From: Cloacibacterium rupense
GTDB lineage: Bacteria > Bacteroidota > Bacteroidia > Flavobacteriales > Weeksellaceae
Assembly (NCBI RefSeq): GCF_014645495.1
Contig: NZ_BMLV01000001.1
Location: forward strand, 62,001 to 126,000
Reading direction: 5' to 3'
DNA length: 64,000 nucleotides
A program made the translations under genes and the position numbers. This document shows positions 36,940 to 46,502 of this stretch, in pieces. Position 1 is the stretch's first letter; every line of letters starts with the position of its first letter. The notes beneath the pieces are model-generated. The model made no database searches and was not told the origin of the DNA. It was given only the letters and a program-made list of their open reading frames with translations.

Positions 36940-37440
36940 ATGAGACTAAGCAATAGAAACAAAGCCCCGTATTATAATTTTATTCTTACATTAATTAACG
37001 TGCTTATTGTGCTTGGCGTTTTTGTTTTTATTTTAGAAAAAACAAGATTGGCAATGTTTGGTAACGAAGAACTATTCTTTGTCTTGATACCATTTGTATT
37101 GTTGGTTTTATTCTTAATCAGAGGCCGACAAATTTTTGAATATGATAGTGACGGAGAAGCAATCAATTTTAAAAATAGGAACATCATCCCATTTCTAAGT
37201 AAAGAAGCCAGAGATGAATTTCCTAAGTATAAGTTGATTTCTTATGAAGTGGTAAATGCTATTTTTTTTAAAAGACTTTACATAAAAATTAAAAGTAAGA
37301 AAGACCATGCTGCAATTGTATTGAAATATGATATTTCTTACCTCACGATAAAAGAAATTAAAGACTTGAAAATTTCCCTAAATAAAATCGTGAAAACCAA
37401 TAGAGAAGAAAAAAGAGAAGGTAAAACGCAAGGACAATAA
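36940..37440 (+). CDS. Small membrane protein between parE and parC
   Basis: A 166-residue protein with two N-terminal membrane helices (about 12-31 and 43-61), followed by a soluble domain with RQIFEYDSDGEAINFKN and a basic, Lys-rich tail. I recognise no family, though the domain resembles PH-like bPH domains in strand order. It starts 19 nt after parE and its stop overlaps the parC start by one base (TAATG), so it is translated from the topoisomerase IV message and is likely to matter for stoichiometry or membrane placement. That function is inference. Confidence 0.75.
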   Translation: MRLSNRNKAPYYNFILTLINVLIVLGVFVFILEKTRLAMFGNEELFFVLIPFVLLVLFLIRGRQIFEYDSDGEAINFKNRNIIPFLSKEARDEFPKYKLISYEVVNAIFFKRLYIKIKSKKDHAAIVLKYDISYLTIKEIKDLKISLNKIVKTNREEKREGKTQGQ

Positions 37441-40016
37441 TGGAAGAACATACCCACAAAGAAGAATCCCTAAAAAAAGTTTCTGGTCTATATAAAGACT
37501 GGTTTTTAGATTATGCTTCTTATGTAATTTTAGATAGAGCAATTCCGTCTATTTTTGATGGTTTCAAACCAGTACAACGTAGAATTATGCATTCTATGCG
37601 CGAGCTGGAAGATGGCAGATACAATAAAGTGGCCAACATTGTAGGTAATACCATGAAATATCACCCTCACGGTGATGCTTCTATTACCGATGCTATGGTG
37701 CAAATAGGACAAAAAGAACTCCTCATCGATACCCAAGGAAACTGGGGGAATATCTACACCGGAGATTCTGCAGCAGCAGCCCGTTATATAGAAGCCAGAC
37801 TCACTCCATTTGCTCTAGAAGTGGTTTTTAATCCCAAAACTACAGATTGGGCGAAGTCTTATGATGGTAGAAATAATGAACCTATAGACCTTCCTGTGAA
37901 ATTTCCACTCCTTTTAGCGCAAGGCGTAGAAGGTATCGGGGTAGGACTTTCTACTAAAATTCTTCCCCATAATTTCAATGAATTATTAGAAGCTTCTGTT
38001 AAATACCTGAAAGGTAAAAAGTTTGAAATTTATCCAGACTTTCAAACCGCTGGTATGCTAGATGTAACCAATTATAACGAGGGTCAACGTGGTGGTAAAG
38101 TGCGTGCCAGAGCCAGAATCATCCAAAAAGATAAACATACCCTTTGCATTACCGAACTTCCTTTTTCTAAAAATACTGGCGAATTGATAGACAGCATCAT
38201 CAAAGCCAATGAAAAAGGGAAAATCAAAATCAAAAAAATTGAAGACAATACTTCTGATAAAGTAGAAATCAATATTCTGCTGAATAATGATGTGTCTCCA
38301 GACAAAACCATAGATGCACTCTATGCCTTCACAGATTGCGAGGTTTCTATTTCGCCTAATGCTTGTGTAATTGTAGGCGATAAACCAGAGTTTCTTACCG
38401 TTTCTGAAATTCTAAGAAGAAATACAGACCACACCGTTTCTTTGCTTAAAAAAGAGCTAGAAATTGAACTGAACGAACTCGAAGAAAAATGGCATTTTGC
38501 TTCCCTAGAAAGAATTTTTATAGAAAACGAAATCTATCAAGAAATTAAAGGTAAAAATTCTAAGGAAGAGGTATATGCAGCCATTGATAAGGCATTAAAA
38601 CCATTTACAAAAAATCTAAAACGCGAGGTTACTACAGAAGACATTATTCGTCTTACAGAGCTTCCATTCATGCGTATTTCTAGATATGACAGAGACAAAG
38701 CCGAAGAAAATATCTTGGCTCTAGAAGGTAAAATGGAACAAGTGAAGCATCATTTGGCCAACTTAATTGCTTATGCGATTGATTATTTCACCAATATTCA
38801 GAAAAAATACGGAAAGGACAAAGAACGCAAAACTGAACTTAGAATTTTTGATACCATAGACGCTACCAAAGTAGTTTTGGCGAATGAAAAATTCTATGTC
38901 AATCGTGCAGAAGGTTTCATAGGAACTTCCCTCAAAAAAGATGAATATGTATTTGACTGTTCTGATATTGATGACATCATTACCTTCCAAAAAGATGGTA
39001 CCATGAAGGTGGTAAAAGTAGAAGCCAAAACCTTTATCGGTAAAAATATAGAACACGTAGGCGTTTTCAAAAAAGGAGACAAACGCACGGTCTACAATAT
39101 GATTTATAGAGAAGGAAAAGACGGACCATATTATATGAAACGTTTCTCTGTAACGGGTGTCACCAGAAATACCGATTATAAGTTGGCTTCGGATAAAAAA
39201 GGGTCAGAAATGTTGTATTTTTCTGCCAATCCTAATGGGGAAGCAGAAACGGTAACCGTTCTATTAAAACCGAATTCTAGAGTAAGAAAAAGCAAAATTG
39301 ATATCGATTTCTCAGAATTAGCAATTAAAGGGCGTGATTCTAGAGGAAATTTAGTAACCAAATATGCGGTGAAAAAAGTAGATTTAAAAGAAGAAGGCGT
39401 TTCTACTTTAGCACCTAGAAAAATATGGTTTGATGATACCGTTCGCCGTCTCAATGCTGATGGAAGAGGTACGCTTCTCGGAAGTTTCAAAGGAGATGAT
39501 AAAATTCTTACCATCAATCAAAACGGCGAAGCCAAATTGGTTTCTTTTGACCTTAGCAATAGATTTGATGACGAATACCTGATTTTAGAAAAATGGAACC
39601 CAGAACAAGCGGTTTCTTGTATCTATTTTGATGGAGAAAAAGGCATTTATTTCATCAAACGTTTCTTGCTAGAAAATACCACCAATGTGCAGACTTTTAT
39701 GCCAAGTGAACATCCTAAATCTTTTATAGAATTTGTGGGGACTTCGGATAATTGCACCGCAGAAATTATTTTTGCTAAAGATAAAAATGGCAAAGAAAAA
39801 GAACCAGAAACCATTAATATTGATGAATTTATTGCGATAAAAGGCATTAAAGCCATGGGAAATCAGTTTGTAAAAGACAAAGTGAAAACCATCAATATTA
39901 CCGTTCCAGAACCTGTAGAAGAAATAGAAGAACCAGAATTAGAAGAAACACCAGAATCTGATGACGAAATACCAGAAGAAGGACAAATAGGTGACTTGTT
40001 CTCTAGTGAAGAATAA
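37440..40016 (+). CDS. parC: DNA topoisomerase IV subunit A
   Basis: Breakage-reunion subunit of topoisomerase IV, partner of parE upstream. The catalytic Tyr116 lies in AARYIEARLTPF, and the winged-helix region has FDGFKPVQRRIMHSM. In the quinolone-determining segment HPHGDASITDAM the position equivalent to E. coli ParC Ser80 is Ala80 and the Glu84 position is Asp84; this looks native to the lineage rather than acquired. The C-terminal beta-pinwheel follows, ending in an acidic tail (EEIEEPELEETPESDDEIPEEGQ) of 858 residues in total. Confidence 0.94.
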   Translation: MEEHTHKEESLKKVSGLYKDWFLDYASYVILDRAIPSIFDGFKPVQRRIMHSMRELEDGRYNKVANIVGNTMKYHPHGDASITDAMVQIGQKELLIDTQGNWGNIYTGDSAAAARYIEARLTPFALEVVFNPKTTDWAKSYDGRNNEPIDLPVKFPLLLAQGVEGIGVGLSTKILPHNFNELLEASVKYLKGKKFEIYPDFQTAGMLDVTNYNEGQRGGKVRARARIIQKDKHTLCITELPFSKNTGELIDSIIKANEKGKIKIKKIEDNTSDKVEINILLNNDVSPDKTIDALYAFTDCEVSISPNACVIVGDKPEFLTVSEILRRNTDHTVSLLKKELEIELNELEEKWHFASLERIFIENEIYQEIKGKNSKEEVYAAIDKALKPFTKNLKREVTTEDIIRLTELPFMRISRYDRDKAEENILALEGKMEQVKHHLANLIAYAIDYFTNIQKKYGKDKERKTELRIFDTIDATKVVLANEKFYVNRAEGFIGTSLKKDEYVFDCSDIDDIITFQKDGTMKVVKVEAKTFIGKNIEHVGVFKKGDKRTVYNMIYREGKDGPYYMKRFSVTGVTRNTDYKLASDKKGSEMLYFSANPNGEAETVTVLLKPNSRVRKSKIDIDFSELAIKGRDSRGNLVTKYAVKKVDLKEEGVSTLAPRKIWFDDTVRRLNADGRGTLLGSFKGDDKILTINQNGEAKLVSFDLSNRFDDEYLILEKWNPEQAVSCIYFDGEKGIYFIKRFLLENTTNVQTFMPSEHPKSFIEFVGTSDNCTAEIIFAKDKNGKEKEPETINIDEFIAIKGIKAMGNQFVKDKVKTINITVPEPVEEIEEPELEETPESDDEIPEEGQIGDLFSSEE

Positions 40017-40081
40017 AATAATTTTTGAATTACGATTTTGGATTGATGATTTTATATTTGTTTGAAAAAATTAAATTTCAA

Positions 40082-40108
40082 TTATCAACCATCAACCATC
40101 AACAAATA
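40082..40108 (+). repeat. 7-bp tandem array (ATCAACC) before the rhomboid gene
   Basis: Three units ATCAACC, ATCAACC, ATCAACA run up to about 4 nt before the start codon, as seen before ubiE. Confidence 0.75.
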
Positions 40109-40112
40109 AAAT

Positions 40113-40778
40113 ATGCATCCAGTTTTAATAGCAATTATAGCCATTACCGTCATTATCAGTTTAGCAGGTTTTCAAAACATTTCTGTATTTGAAAAATATA
40201 AATTTAATGTTAGCGCCATCAAATACAAAAAAGAATACATCAGACTACTTTCTGCTGGTTTTTTACACGCAGATTATATGCATTTGTTTTTGAATATGTA
40301 TGTTTTGTACTCATTCTCATTTGGTGCACTTTATTATTTTGGAGTGAGTGGTTTTATGATAACATATATTGGAGCAATTATATTAGGGAATTTATTTTCT
40401 TTGTATATCTATAAAAATCAAGGGTGGTATTCTGCTATTGGTGCAAGTGGTGGCGTTTCTGGAATTGTTTTTGCAAGTGTTGCAATGAATCCTGTTCAGA
40501 GTAGTATTGGAATTATCTTTTTGCCACCAGAATTTAGTATTCCCGGATTTGTTTTCGGGCTGCTCTATTTTTCCTACTCCGTTTATATGATGCTTAATCC
40601 TAAACCGCATGATAATATTGGTCACGCTGCGCATTTGGGCGGTGCTGCTTTTGGTTTGGTTTATGCGGTAGCTACAGAACCTGAAGTTGCCTTTAGCAAT
40701 ATTTACTTTCTAGGCGTAATGTCTTTGCCTTTGTTGTATATGGCGTATCAGGTTTTTGTGAAGAAAAGGATAGGGTAA
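40113..40778 (+). CDS. Rhomboid-family intramembrane serine protease
   Basis: A 221-residue membrane protein with six helices. The catalytic Ser112 lies in IGASGGVSG and His174 in HAAHLGG; the HLFLNMYVL segment provides the conserved His57 and Asn61 of loop L1/helix 2. These are the marks of an active rhomboid, which cleaves membrane-spanning substrates in the bilayer. No accessory domain is present. It is monocistronic and ends at a hairpin shared with the S9 peptidase gene. Confidence 0.94.
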   Translation: MHPVLIAIIAITVIISLAGFQNISVFEKYKFNVSAIKYKKEYIRLLSAGFLHADYMHLFLNMYVLYSFSFGALYYFGVSGFMITYIGAIILGNLFSLYIYKNQGWYSAIGASGGVSGIVFASVAMNPVQSSIGIIFLPPEFSIPGFVFGLLYFSYSVYMMLNPKPHDNIGHAAHLGGAAFGLVYAVATEPEVAFSNIYFLGVMSLPLLYMAYQVFVKKRIG

Positions 40779-40804
40779 ATTTTATATGTCAATTTTAAAA
40801 TAAA

Positions 40805-40840
40805 AAAAGTCGGAAACTAAATTCCGACTTTCTGTTTTTT
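40805..40840 (+). terminator. Terminator between the rhomboid and S9 peptidase genes
   Basis: Stem AAAGTCGGAA / TTCCGACTTT with a 6-nt loop, A run left and T run right, so it can stop both convergent transcripts. Confidence 0.9.
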
Positions 40841-43714
40841 CTACGGCTTCTCATCCGTCAATTCAAATCCCCAATCTTTGCCTTTTAGGGTAGAAGGTAT
40901 TCCTCTGGTCATCCAAACGGGTGCTTTGGTATCTTTTAAATAATAATCAAAAAACTGTTGTTCACGGATTTGAATATCTTTTTTGTTTTGTCTTTTGGTC
41001 AGGTTATGGTCGTCATTATTGTAATTCAGTAACCATACTTTTTTGTCTAATCTGCGCAATGCAGTAAACATTTCAATCCCTTGATACCAAGGAACTGCGC
41101 CATCTTTGTCGTTGCTCATAATTACCACAGGGGTAGTGACTTTATCTAAATGAAAAAGCGGAGAATTTTCTAAATACAATTCAGGTGCTTCCCAAAGGGT
41201 TTTCCCTATTCTGCTCTGACTTTTCTCGTACTGAAACTGACGGTTCATACCACTTGACCATCGTATTCCTCCATACGCTGAGGTCATATTGACTACAGGA
41301 GCACCTGCCCATGCTGCGGCATATAAATCGTTTTGCGTGATGAGGTAAGAAACCTGATAACCTCCCCAACTTTGCCCTTGAATTCCTATTTTTTTGCCAT
41401 TGACCCAAGAATTTTTCTTTAAATATTCTACTCCAGAATTAATGTATTCTACGGCAGATGGCCCAGGATGTCCGTCTTCATATGAAATATCAGGCGCAAA
41501 AACCAAATATCCATTGCTCACAAAATAGGAAATATTCAATCGAGATGGAGTAGGAGCGGGTGCAATATATCGGTTCAATCCGTCTGAAAGTTTTTCGTAG
41601 AAATACACAATCATCGGATATTTTTTATTTGGGTCAAAATCTTCTGGTTTGTACAGAATTCCTTTAGATGGGTAACCTTTTGGCGTTGTCCAAGAGATGA
41701 GTTCTGTGCTTCCCCAATTGTATTGACTTTGTTGAGGATTAATATCGGAAATTTTATTTTCAGTTTTGAAATGATCAGAAATGTAAACATTGGGTGCTTG
41801 CTGATACGTTTCTTTGGTGTATGTATACACTTCTGCATTTTTGGCTTTAACTAAATTTTTATAGCCGTAGAAATCGCCCATTTGCAATAATTCCGGATTT
41901 TTGGATGTAGCAATCTTCGTTTTGAAAATTCCAGATTGTTTATTGTCTTCGTTAAAGGCAAAAAGATACATGTCATTAGTTCTATTGAAACTTCTAATGT
42001 CTTTATCGAGTTGATAGGTGTCAAACGAAATTTTATTTTTCCTTCCGAAACCATTGGTAATGTTTTTCGGAGCGGTCTTTCCATCCAAAAAGAATTCCCA
42101 AAGATCATATCTGTCTTTAATAATTACGGAATAATCTTTGTCTGTAAATCCTTCCAATCCATAAGCATTGGGATAATCTGGCATATCAAATTCTTCGTCT
42201 GTGAATTTTACGGCTAAACCCTTATTCAGTTGAGTGGTAGATTTTTTATCAATATCATAAGCGTACCAGTTGCCATTTTCTCGGTTAAAATAAACCATAA
42301 ATTTCCCCAATGGCGAAGGATAAATTATTCCGTTATGGTTTTTTAAAAATTCTGTAGCTTCTCCAGAGATATTATTAACAAGGTAATAGGTTTTCTTTTC
42401 TACGCCGGTCCACTGAAAATCTGCTCTGGAATCATTATTAGAAATACCAAGTGAATAGGGTGCGTTTCCTTCATTAATAATGGCAATAGAATCCATTTTA
42501 GGGTGAGAAAGCGCGGTCAACGTTTCTGGTTTTTCGGTTTGAAGAACAGCATCATAAGATTTTTTCAAATCTTTATTTAGATTTTTAAGCTGAATGGTTT
42601 TTAGATAATCATCTTTATAGCTCCATACATCTAAAATGGCATGGTCATTCACAATCAGCGCAGTGTCTTTGGCAATAGGTTTTGGTGCAACTCCAAAGTA
42701 CAATTGTTTGCCGTCTTTACTGAAATTTGGCGCTTGATATTCAGAAATCACCCAATCTTTTGGCATTTTTGGAGATTTTTGATTCAAGACAGCTTTCTTG
42801 TTTTTAGAAAAATAGTACAAGTGATAATCTTTCACCAAATCATTTTCAGCAGAAGTAGTACCGGTTAATGCAAATTGAGTTCCTGATTGATCAAAAGTCA
42901 ATTGTGCAAAACTTCCTTCTTCTTCTATCAATTTATTGACGCCAAAGTTTTCTAAATTCACCAAATTAACACTTTGCAGCGCATATTTCTTGGGTTGAGA
43001 TTTATCTTTGGGCTTGTCTTTTTCCTTGTCTTTATCTTTCGGGTCTTTCTTTTCTTCTGGTTTTTGTGTTACAAAAGCCAATTGTTTTCCATTTTCACTG
43101 AACTGATATTTTACCACATTCTGGAAACTTTGTTTCTTTCCGGTGGCTAAATTCACCACCACCAATTCAGATGGCTTTATATTTTTATCATCATCTTCTT
43201 TCGCATCTTCTTTGTCATCGTCTTTTGCAGCGTCAGATGATTTGTCTTTTAAATTTTCTAAGAGGTACGCAATAAAAGAACCTCCTTTTAATGGCGCTTT
43301 ATAAGATTTGATATTAGCTAATTTTTCTGTTTTTTGGGTAGAAAGATTCACAATGTAGAGAGAATCTTTGGTCAGTTTATCTTTTTTGAGTTTTTTGTCT
43401 TTTACCGCCTTTATGTCTTTGTAGAATGGTTTTACCGTGAAAAGCGCAAATTTAGAATCGCTGGTGAAGAATAATTTGCTAGCTCTCGGGAATTTTTGTT
43501 GAGTTTTTTGGGTGGTAGAGTACAAATAGAGGTTTCCGTCTCCTTCCTGCACGTCTACATAATAGCCTAACCATTTTCCGTCGTTAGACATTAATCTGCT
43601 CCCAACAGATTGCCAAGCATCATAAACGCTGTGGTCAAGTGGTTTTTTCTGTGCAGAAATATAATTAATGATGAGTAGAAAGGTACAAAGAATAAGGGGT
43701 CTTAATTTCAGCAT
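40841..43714 (-). CDS. Secreted S9-family serine peptidase (prolyl oligopeptidase type)
   Basis: A peptidase with an N-terminal beta-propeller-like part and a C-terminal alpha/beta hydrolase. I place the start at ATG 43714, which opens a signal peptide (MLKLRPLILCTFLLIINYISAQ); the frame continues 16 codons upstream without merit. The catalytic Ser is in GQSWGGYQ, Asp in NDKDGAVPW and His in NDDHNL. A Lys/Asp-rich low-complexity insert (KDPKDKDKEKDKPKDKSQPK) lies in the N-terminal half. Bacteroidota S9 enzymes of this type act on dipeptides or oligopeptides in the periplasm. Substrate unknown. Confidence 0.9.
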   Translation of the reverse strand: MLKLRPLILCTFLLIINYISAQKKPLDHSVYDAWQSVGSRLMSNDGKWLGYYVDVQEGDGNLYLYSTTQKTQQKFPRASKLFFTSDSKFALFTVKPFYKDIKAVKDKKLKKDKLTKDSLYIVNLSTQKTEKLANIKSYKAPLKGGSFIAYLLENLKDKSSDAAKDDDKEDAKEDDDKNIKPSELVVVNLATGKKQSFQNVVKYQFSENGKQLAFVTQKPEEKKDPKDKDKEKDKPKDKSQPKKYALQSVNLVNLENFGVNKLIEEEGSFAQLTFDQSGTQFALTGTTSAENDLVKDYHLYYFSKNKKAVLNQKSPKMPKDWVISEYQAPNFSKDGKQLYFGVAPKPIAKDTALIVNDHAILDVWSYKDDYLKTIQLKNLNKDLKKSYDAVLQTEKPETLTALSHPKMDSIAIINEGNAPYSLGISNNDSRADFQWTGVEKKTYYLVNNISGEATEFLKNHNGIIYPSPLGKFMVYFNRENGNWYAYDIDKKSTTQLNKGLAVKFTDEEFDMPDYPNAYGLEGFTDKDYSVIIKDRYDLWEFFLDGKTAPKNITNGFGRKNKISFDTYQLDKDIRSFNRTNDMYLFAFNEDNKQSGIFKTKIATSKNPELLQMGDFYGYKNLVKAKNAEVYTYTKETYQQAPNVYISDHFKTENKISDINPQQSQYNWGSTELISWTTPKGYPSKGILYKPEDFDPNKKYPMIVYFYEKLSDGLNRYIAPAPTPSRLNISYFVSNGYLVFAPDISYEDGHPGPSAVEYINSGVEYLKKNSWVNGKKIGIQGQSWGGYQVSYLITQNDLYAAAWAGAPVVNMTSAYGGIRWSSGMNRQFQYEKSQSRIGKTLWEAPELYLENSPLFHLDKVTTPVVIMSNDKDGAVPWYQGIEMFTALRRLDKKVWLLNYNNDDHNLTKRQNKKDIQIREQQFFDYYLKDTKAPVWMTRGIPSTLKGKDWGFELTDEKP

Positions 43715-43803
43715 AATACTATTTTTATAAGATGATGCCATAAAAATAAGTAAAACTTTCAAAAAAAACAGAAAATTAAATCATAAATTCCGTCTATTTT
43801 TAT

Positions 43804-43995
43804 GAGCCTGTTTAAATTTTATTACAATTATTTTTTATAACTATTTTAAGAAGGATTTTTTGCTTTTTAATTGCAGATTTATCGGGATAAATCAAAAATA
43901 AAAAGTGAAAAATAGGCTTAAAAGAGCAAAAAAATAATGTAAAGATAATTTTTAAGAGTTATAAACTTTTTTTTCGATATAATTTAAACAGGCTC
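43804..43995 (+). mobile_element. MITE-like non-coding element, 192 bp
   Basis: Terminal inverted repeats of 15 bp, perfect: GAGCCTGTTTAAATT (43804-43818) and its complement AATTTAAACAGGCTC (43981-43995). TAT occurs on both flanks (43801-43803, 43996-43998), consistent with a 3-bp target duplication. The interior has no coding potential. The element stands between the S9 peptidase and prmC genes. The parent insertion sequence was not identified. Confidence 0.8.
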
Positions 43996-44192
43996 TATAT
44001 CATAAAACGATTTTTTTAAGACTTATAAACTATTGCTTCTTAGATTTAAAATAAAGATTTTTATCTTACAATTAGATTGAAAAACAAAACATTCCTCTTT
44101 TTTTACTTTTGAAATGCTATTTCCAATCATTTCTTTTGTCTCCTTTGCTGTAGTTTAAAATTTTTTTTTTCATGAATTGAAGAAAATATAAG

Positions 44193-45053
44193 CTATTTTT
44201 TAGCCATTACAAATCGGTCATTCCCTGATAAATCTTTAATCAAATGAGCTTCAGAATAATTCCCAAACAATTCCAAGGTTTCCTTTCCTAATTTTTGATT
44301 GATTTCAAGAAAAATCATTCCGTTTTCGTTGAGGAATTGTTCACCATCTTTGGCGATTTTGCGATAGAAAATAAGCTCATCTGAAGTAGGCGAAAAAAGA
44401 GCTATATTGGGTTCAAAACCTTTTACAGATTCTTCGATTTCAATATTTTCATCGATGCCAATGTATGGCGGATTTGAGATGATGATGTCGTAATTTTCGG
44501 TAAGTTCTGTGTTTAGATAATCTTTTTGTATAAAATTAATTTCTGTTTTATGAAAATCTGCATTTTTTTTGGCAATTTCCAATGCTTTTTCAGAAATATC
44601 CATCGCCGAGATTTCTACATTTTTAAAATGTTTCTTCAAAGTAATCGGTATAATTCCAGAACCGGTACCAATATCCAAAATTTTTAAACCTCGCAACTCG
44701 TAACCCTCAACTTGTAACGTATTAATTGCCAATTCCACCAGCTCTTCGGTTTCTGGCCTCGGAATCAAGACGTTTTCATCCACCCAAAACTTCTTCCCGT
44801 AGAATTCTGTGTAACCCAAAATTTGCTGGTATGGTTTACCTGTTTTTAATTCTAGAACAATTTCATTCAGTTCTTCCTCATCGCTTATCAAAAGTTCTTG
44901 ATGCGCAAACCTGCGTTGCTGAAACTTATCAAATCCTGTTTTTTCATACAAGAAAATAGAGTAGAGTTGGGCACTTTCAGCCTCAGTATATAGCGCCGAA
45001 AGTTCACCCTTGAAATGTCTTTTAAATTCTAGAATGGTCATTTGATGAATCAA
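44193..45053 (-). CDS. prmC: Release factor glutamine methyltransferase
   Basis: Methylates the Gln of the GGQ motif in peptide chain release factors. The 286-residue protein has the N-terminal helical domain, the TRPETEEL-like RPETEELVE segment, the SAM-binding ILDIGTGSGIIPI (125-137) and the catalytic NPPY (194-197). ATG 45053 and ATG 45041 (MTILEF) are both possible starts. It lies 24 nt downstream of yaaA on the same strand and is probably in one transcript with it. Confidence 0.95.
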   Translation of the reverse strand: MIHQMTILEFKRHFKGELSALYTEAESAQLYSIFLYEKTGFDKFQQRRFAHQELLISDEEELNEIVLELKTGKPYQQILGYTEFYGKKFWVDENVLIPRPETEELVELAINTLQVEGYELRGLKILDIGTGSGIIPITLKKHFKNVEISAMDISEKALEIAKKNADFHKTEINFIQKDYLNTELTENYDIIISNPPYIGIDENIEIEESVKGFEPNIALFSPTSDELIFYRKIAKDGEQFLNENGMIFLEINQKLGKETLELFGNYSEAHLIKDLSGNDRFVMAKK

Positions 45054-45077
45054 AAATTGAAAATGGAGAATTGAAAA

Positions 45078-45839
45078 TTATCGTGTAAAAACCAATTTAT
45101 TCTCGGTAGATTTTTCTTCGTTAATGAGATAACCTTCCAAGTTAAAAGCTTTCACGTCATTTAAGGTTTTGGCTTGGGTTTCTGCACAAAATCTAGCCAC
45201 TAAACCTCTCGCATGTTTGGTATAAACCACAATGGTTTTCAACTTTCCATCGGGTTGAGTTTGGTAAAATTCAAAATCGATGATGGGATTTGTGATTTTT
45301 TTTCTGTTCACAACTTTTCCATACTCATTACTAGCAAGATTCAGCAATATTTCATTTTTCTTAAGCTCAGAATTGAGTTGCTCGGTTACTTTATCTGTCC
45401 AAAATTCATATAAGTTTTTATAGTTTTCAAACTCAAAATTTCTACCCATTTCTAATCGGTAAAGCATTACTTTGTCAGATGGTTTTAGCAATCCATAGAG
45501 ACCAGAAAGTATTCTGTGGTTTTTCTGTAAATAATCGACAGCACTTTTATCAAGAGTTTTGGCATCTAAACCTCTGTAAACTTCACCGGTAAAGGCAAAA
45601 AGAGCTGGACAAGATTCTTTGGCGCTTGGTTTGGGTTTCCAAACTTGGTTGCGTTGCCAGTTTTCATCTGCTAATTTGGACGAAATTTCCATCAATTCTG
45701 ATAAATATTTAGGCGATTTTTCCTTGAGATAAGATTGTATCAGAGTTGCTTCTTCTATAAATTTTGGAGTAGTTGATTTTAAAAACTCTGTAGAATTTTC
45801 TACATTCATCAATTTAGCAGGTGAAGTAATGATTTTCAT
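45078..45839 (-). CDS. yaaA: Peroxide stress protein YaaA (UPF0246)
   Basis: YaaA lowers free intracellular iron under peroxide stress and binds DNA. The 253-residue protein starts MKIITSPAKLMN and has the conserved AFTGEVYRGLDAKTL, ILSGLYGLLKPSDKVMLYRLEMG and KHARGLVARFCAE segments of the family. It is upstream of prmC on the same strand. There is no promoter of consensus type visible in its short leader. Confidence 0.93.
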   Translation of the reverse strand: MKIITSPAKLMNVENSTEFLKSTTPKFIEEATLIQSYLKEKSPKYLSELMEISSKLADENWQRNQVWKPKPSAKESCPALFAFTGEVYRGLDAKTLDKSAVDYLQKNHRILSGLYGLLKPSDKVMLYRLEMGRNFEFENYKNLYEFWTDKVTEQLNSELKKNEILLNLASNEYGKVVNRKKITNPIIDFEFYQTQPDGKLKTIVVYTKHARGLVARFCAETQAKTLNDVKAFNLEGYLINEEKSTENKLVFTR

Positions 45840-45932
45840 TGGAAATTTGAAGTTTGAATTTGAAACCTCAAAAATAAAACAAATTTTGATTTTTACAGCC
45901 TATTTCTTTAATAGACGGAACTTGCGCTCCGA

Positions 45933-46502
45933 CTATAAAAGAAAGGAGCTTTTACATTTTTTTTGATTCAAATGGATAATTTTAATAAAATCATTGATTG
46001 AAATTTTAGTTCCATTCATGTCAATTCGAAGAATTTCTAATGTTGATAATCCTAAAATCAAATAATATGTTGTAAATTTTCCTCCTCCTATTAATTTTCC
46101 GGTAACAAGTACATCAGTCCACTTTATTTCTCTTTTTTCATTAATCACGAATGAATTTTCCTTAACCTCTAAAAATGTTTTCTTCTTTTTTAAAAAAATA
46201 GAATATAATGAGTGTATTAATAAGAAAAAATTTATCAAATAGAAAAAAGAAATTAGATGATTATCATTAATTACTTCTTTTTTATCATATAGAAGTTTAG
46301 AAAGAAAAAGAATAGATAAAATTAGAAACAAAATTGGAAAAAAATTGCTTTCAGATATTTTTAAACCAATTGTTTGCTTGTAATCTGTGAATTTAGAATC
46401 ACTGATGTTCTCAATTTCCTCATAGGAATATGGACTTAAAATATCGTTAGTATATTTTTCTTGTATTTTGAGCCTAACTAATTTTTTTCTTTCAATTTCC
46501 AT
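45933..46502 (-). CDS. Two-helix membrane protein of unknown function
   Basis: A 189-residue protein with two central hydrophobic helices (about 52-70 and 85-104) separated by a short charged loop, and a C-terminal soluble strand region (FLEVKENSFVINEKREIKWTDVLVTGKLIGGGKFTTYYLILGL). The layout is that of small PH-like membrane proteins. No family identified. It borders a 1-kb non-coding stretch rich in repeats, so it may belong to the accessory DNA. Confidence 0.6.
   Translation of the reverse strand: MEIERKKLVRLKIQEKYTNDILSPYSYEEIENISDSKFTDYKQTIGLKISESNFFPILFLILSILFLSKLLYDKKEVINDNHLISFFYLINFFLLIHSLYSIFLKKKKTFLEVKENSFVINEKREIKWTDVLVTGKLIGGGKFTTYYLILGLSTLEILRIDMNGTKISINDFIKIIHLNQKKCKSSFLL

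Noticed and set aside
43715-43762. Longer N-terminus of the S9 peptidase
   Set aside because: The 16 extra residues precede a complete signal peptide that starts at 43714.
45905-45925. Small CGGAAC...GCTCCG palindrome near yaaA
   Set aside because: The stem is short and imperfect and no T run follows, so it was not called as a terminator or a repeat.
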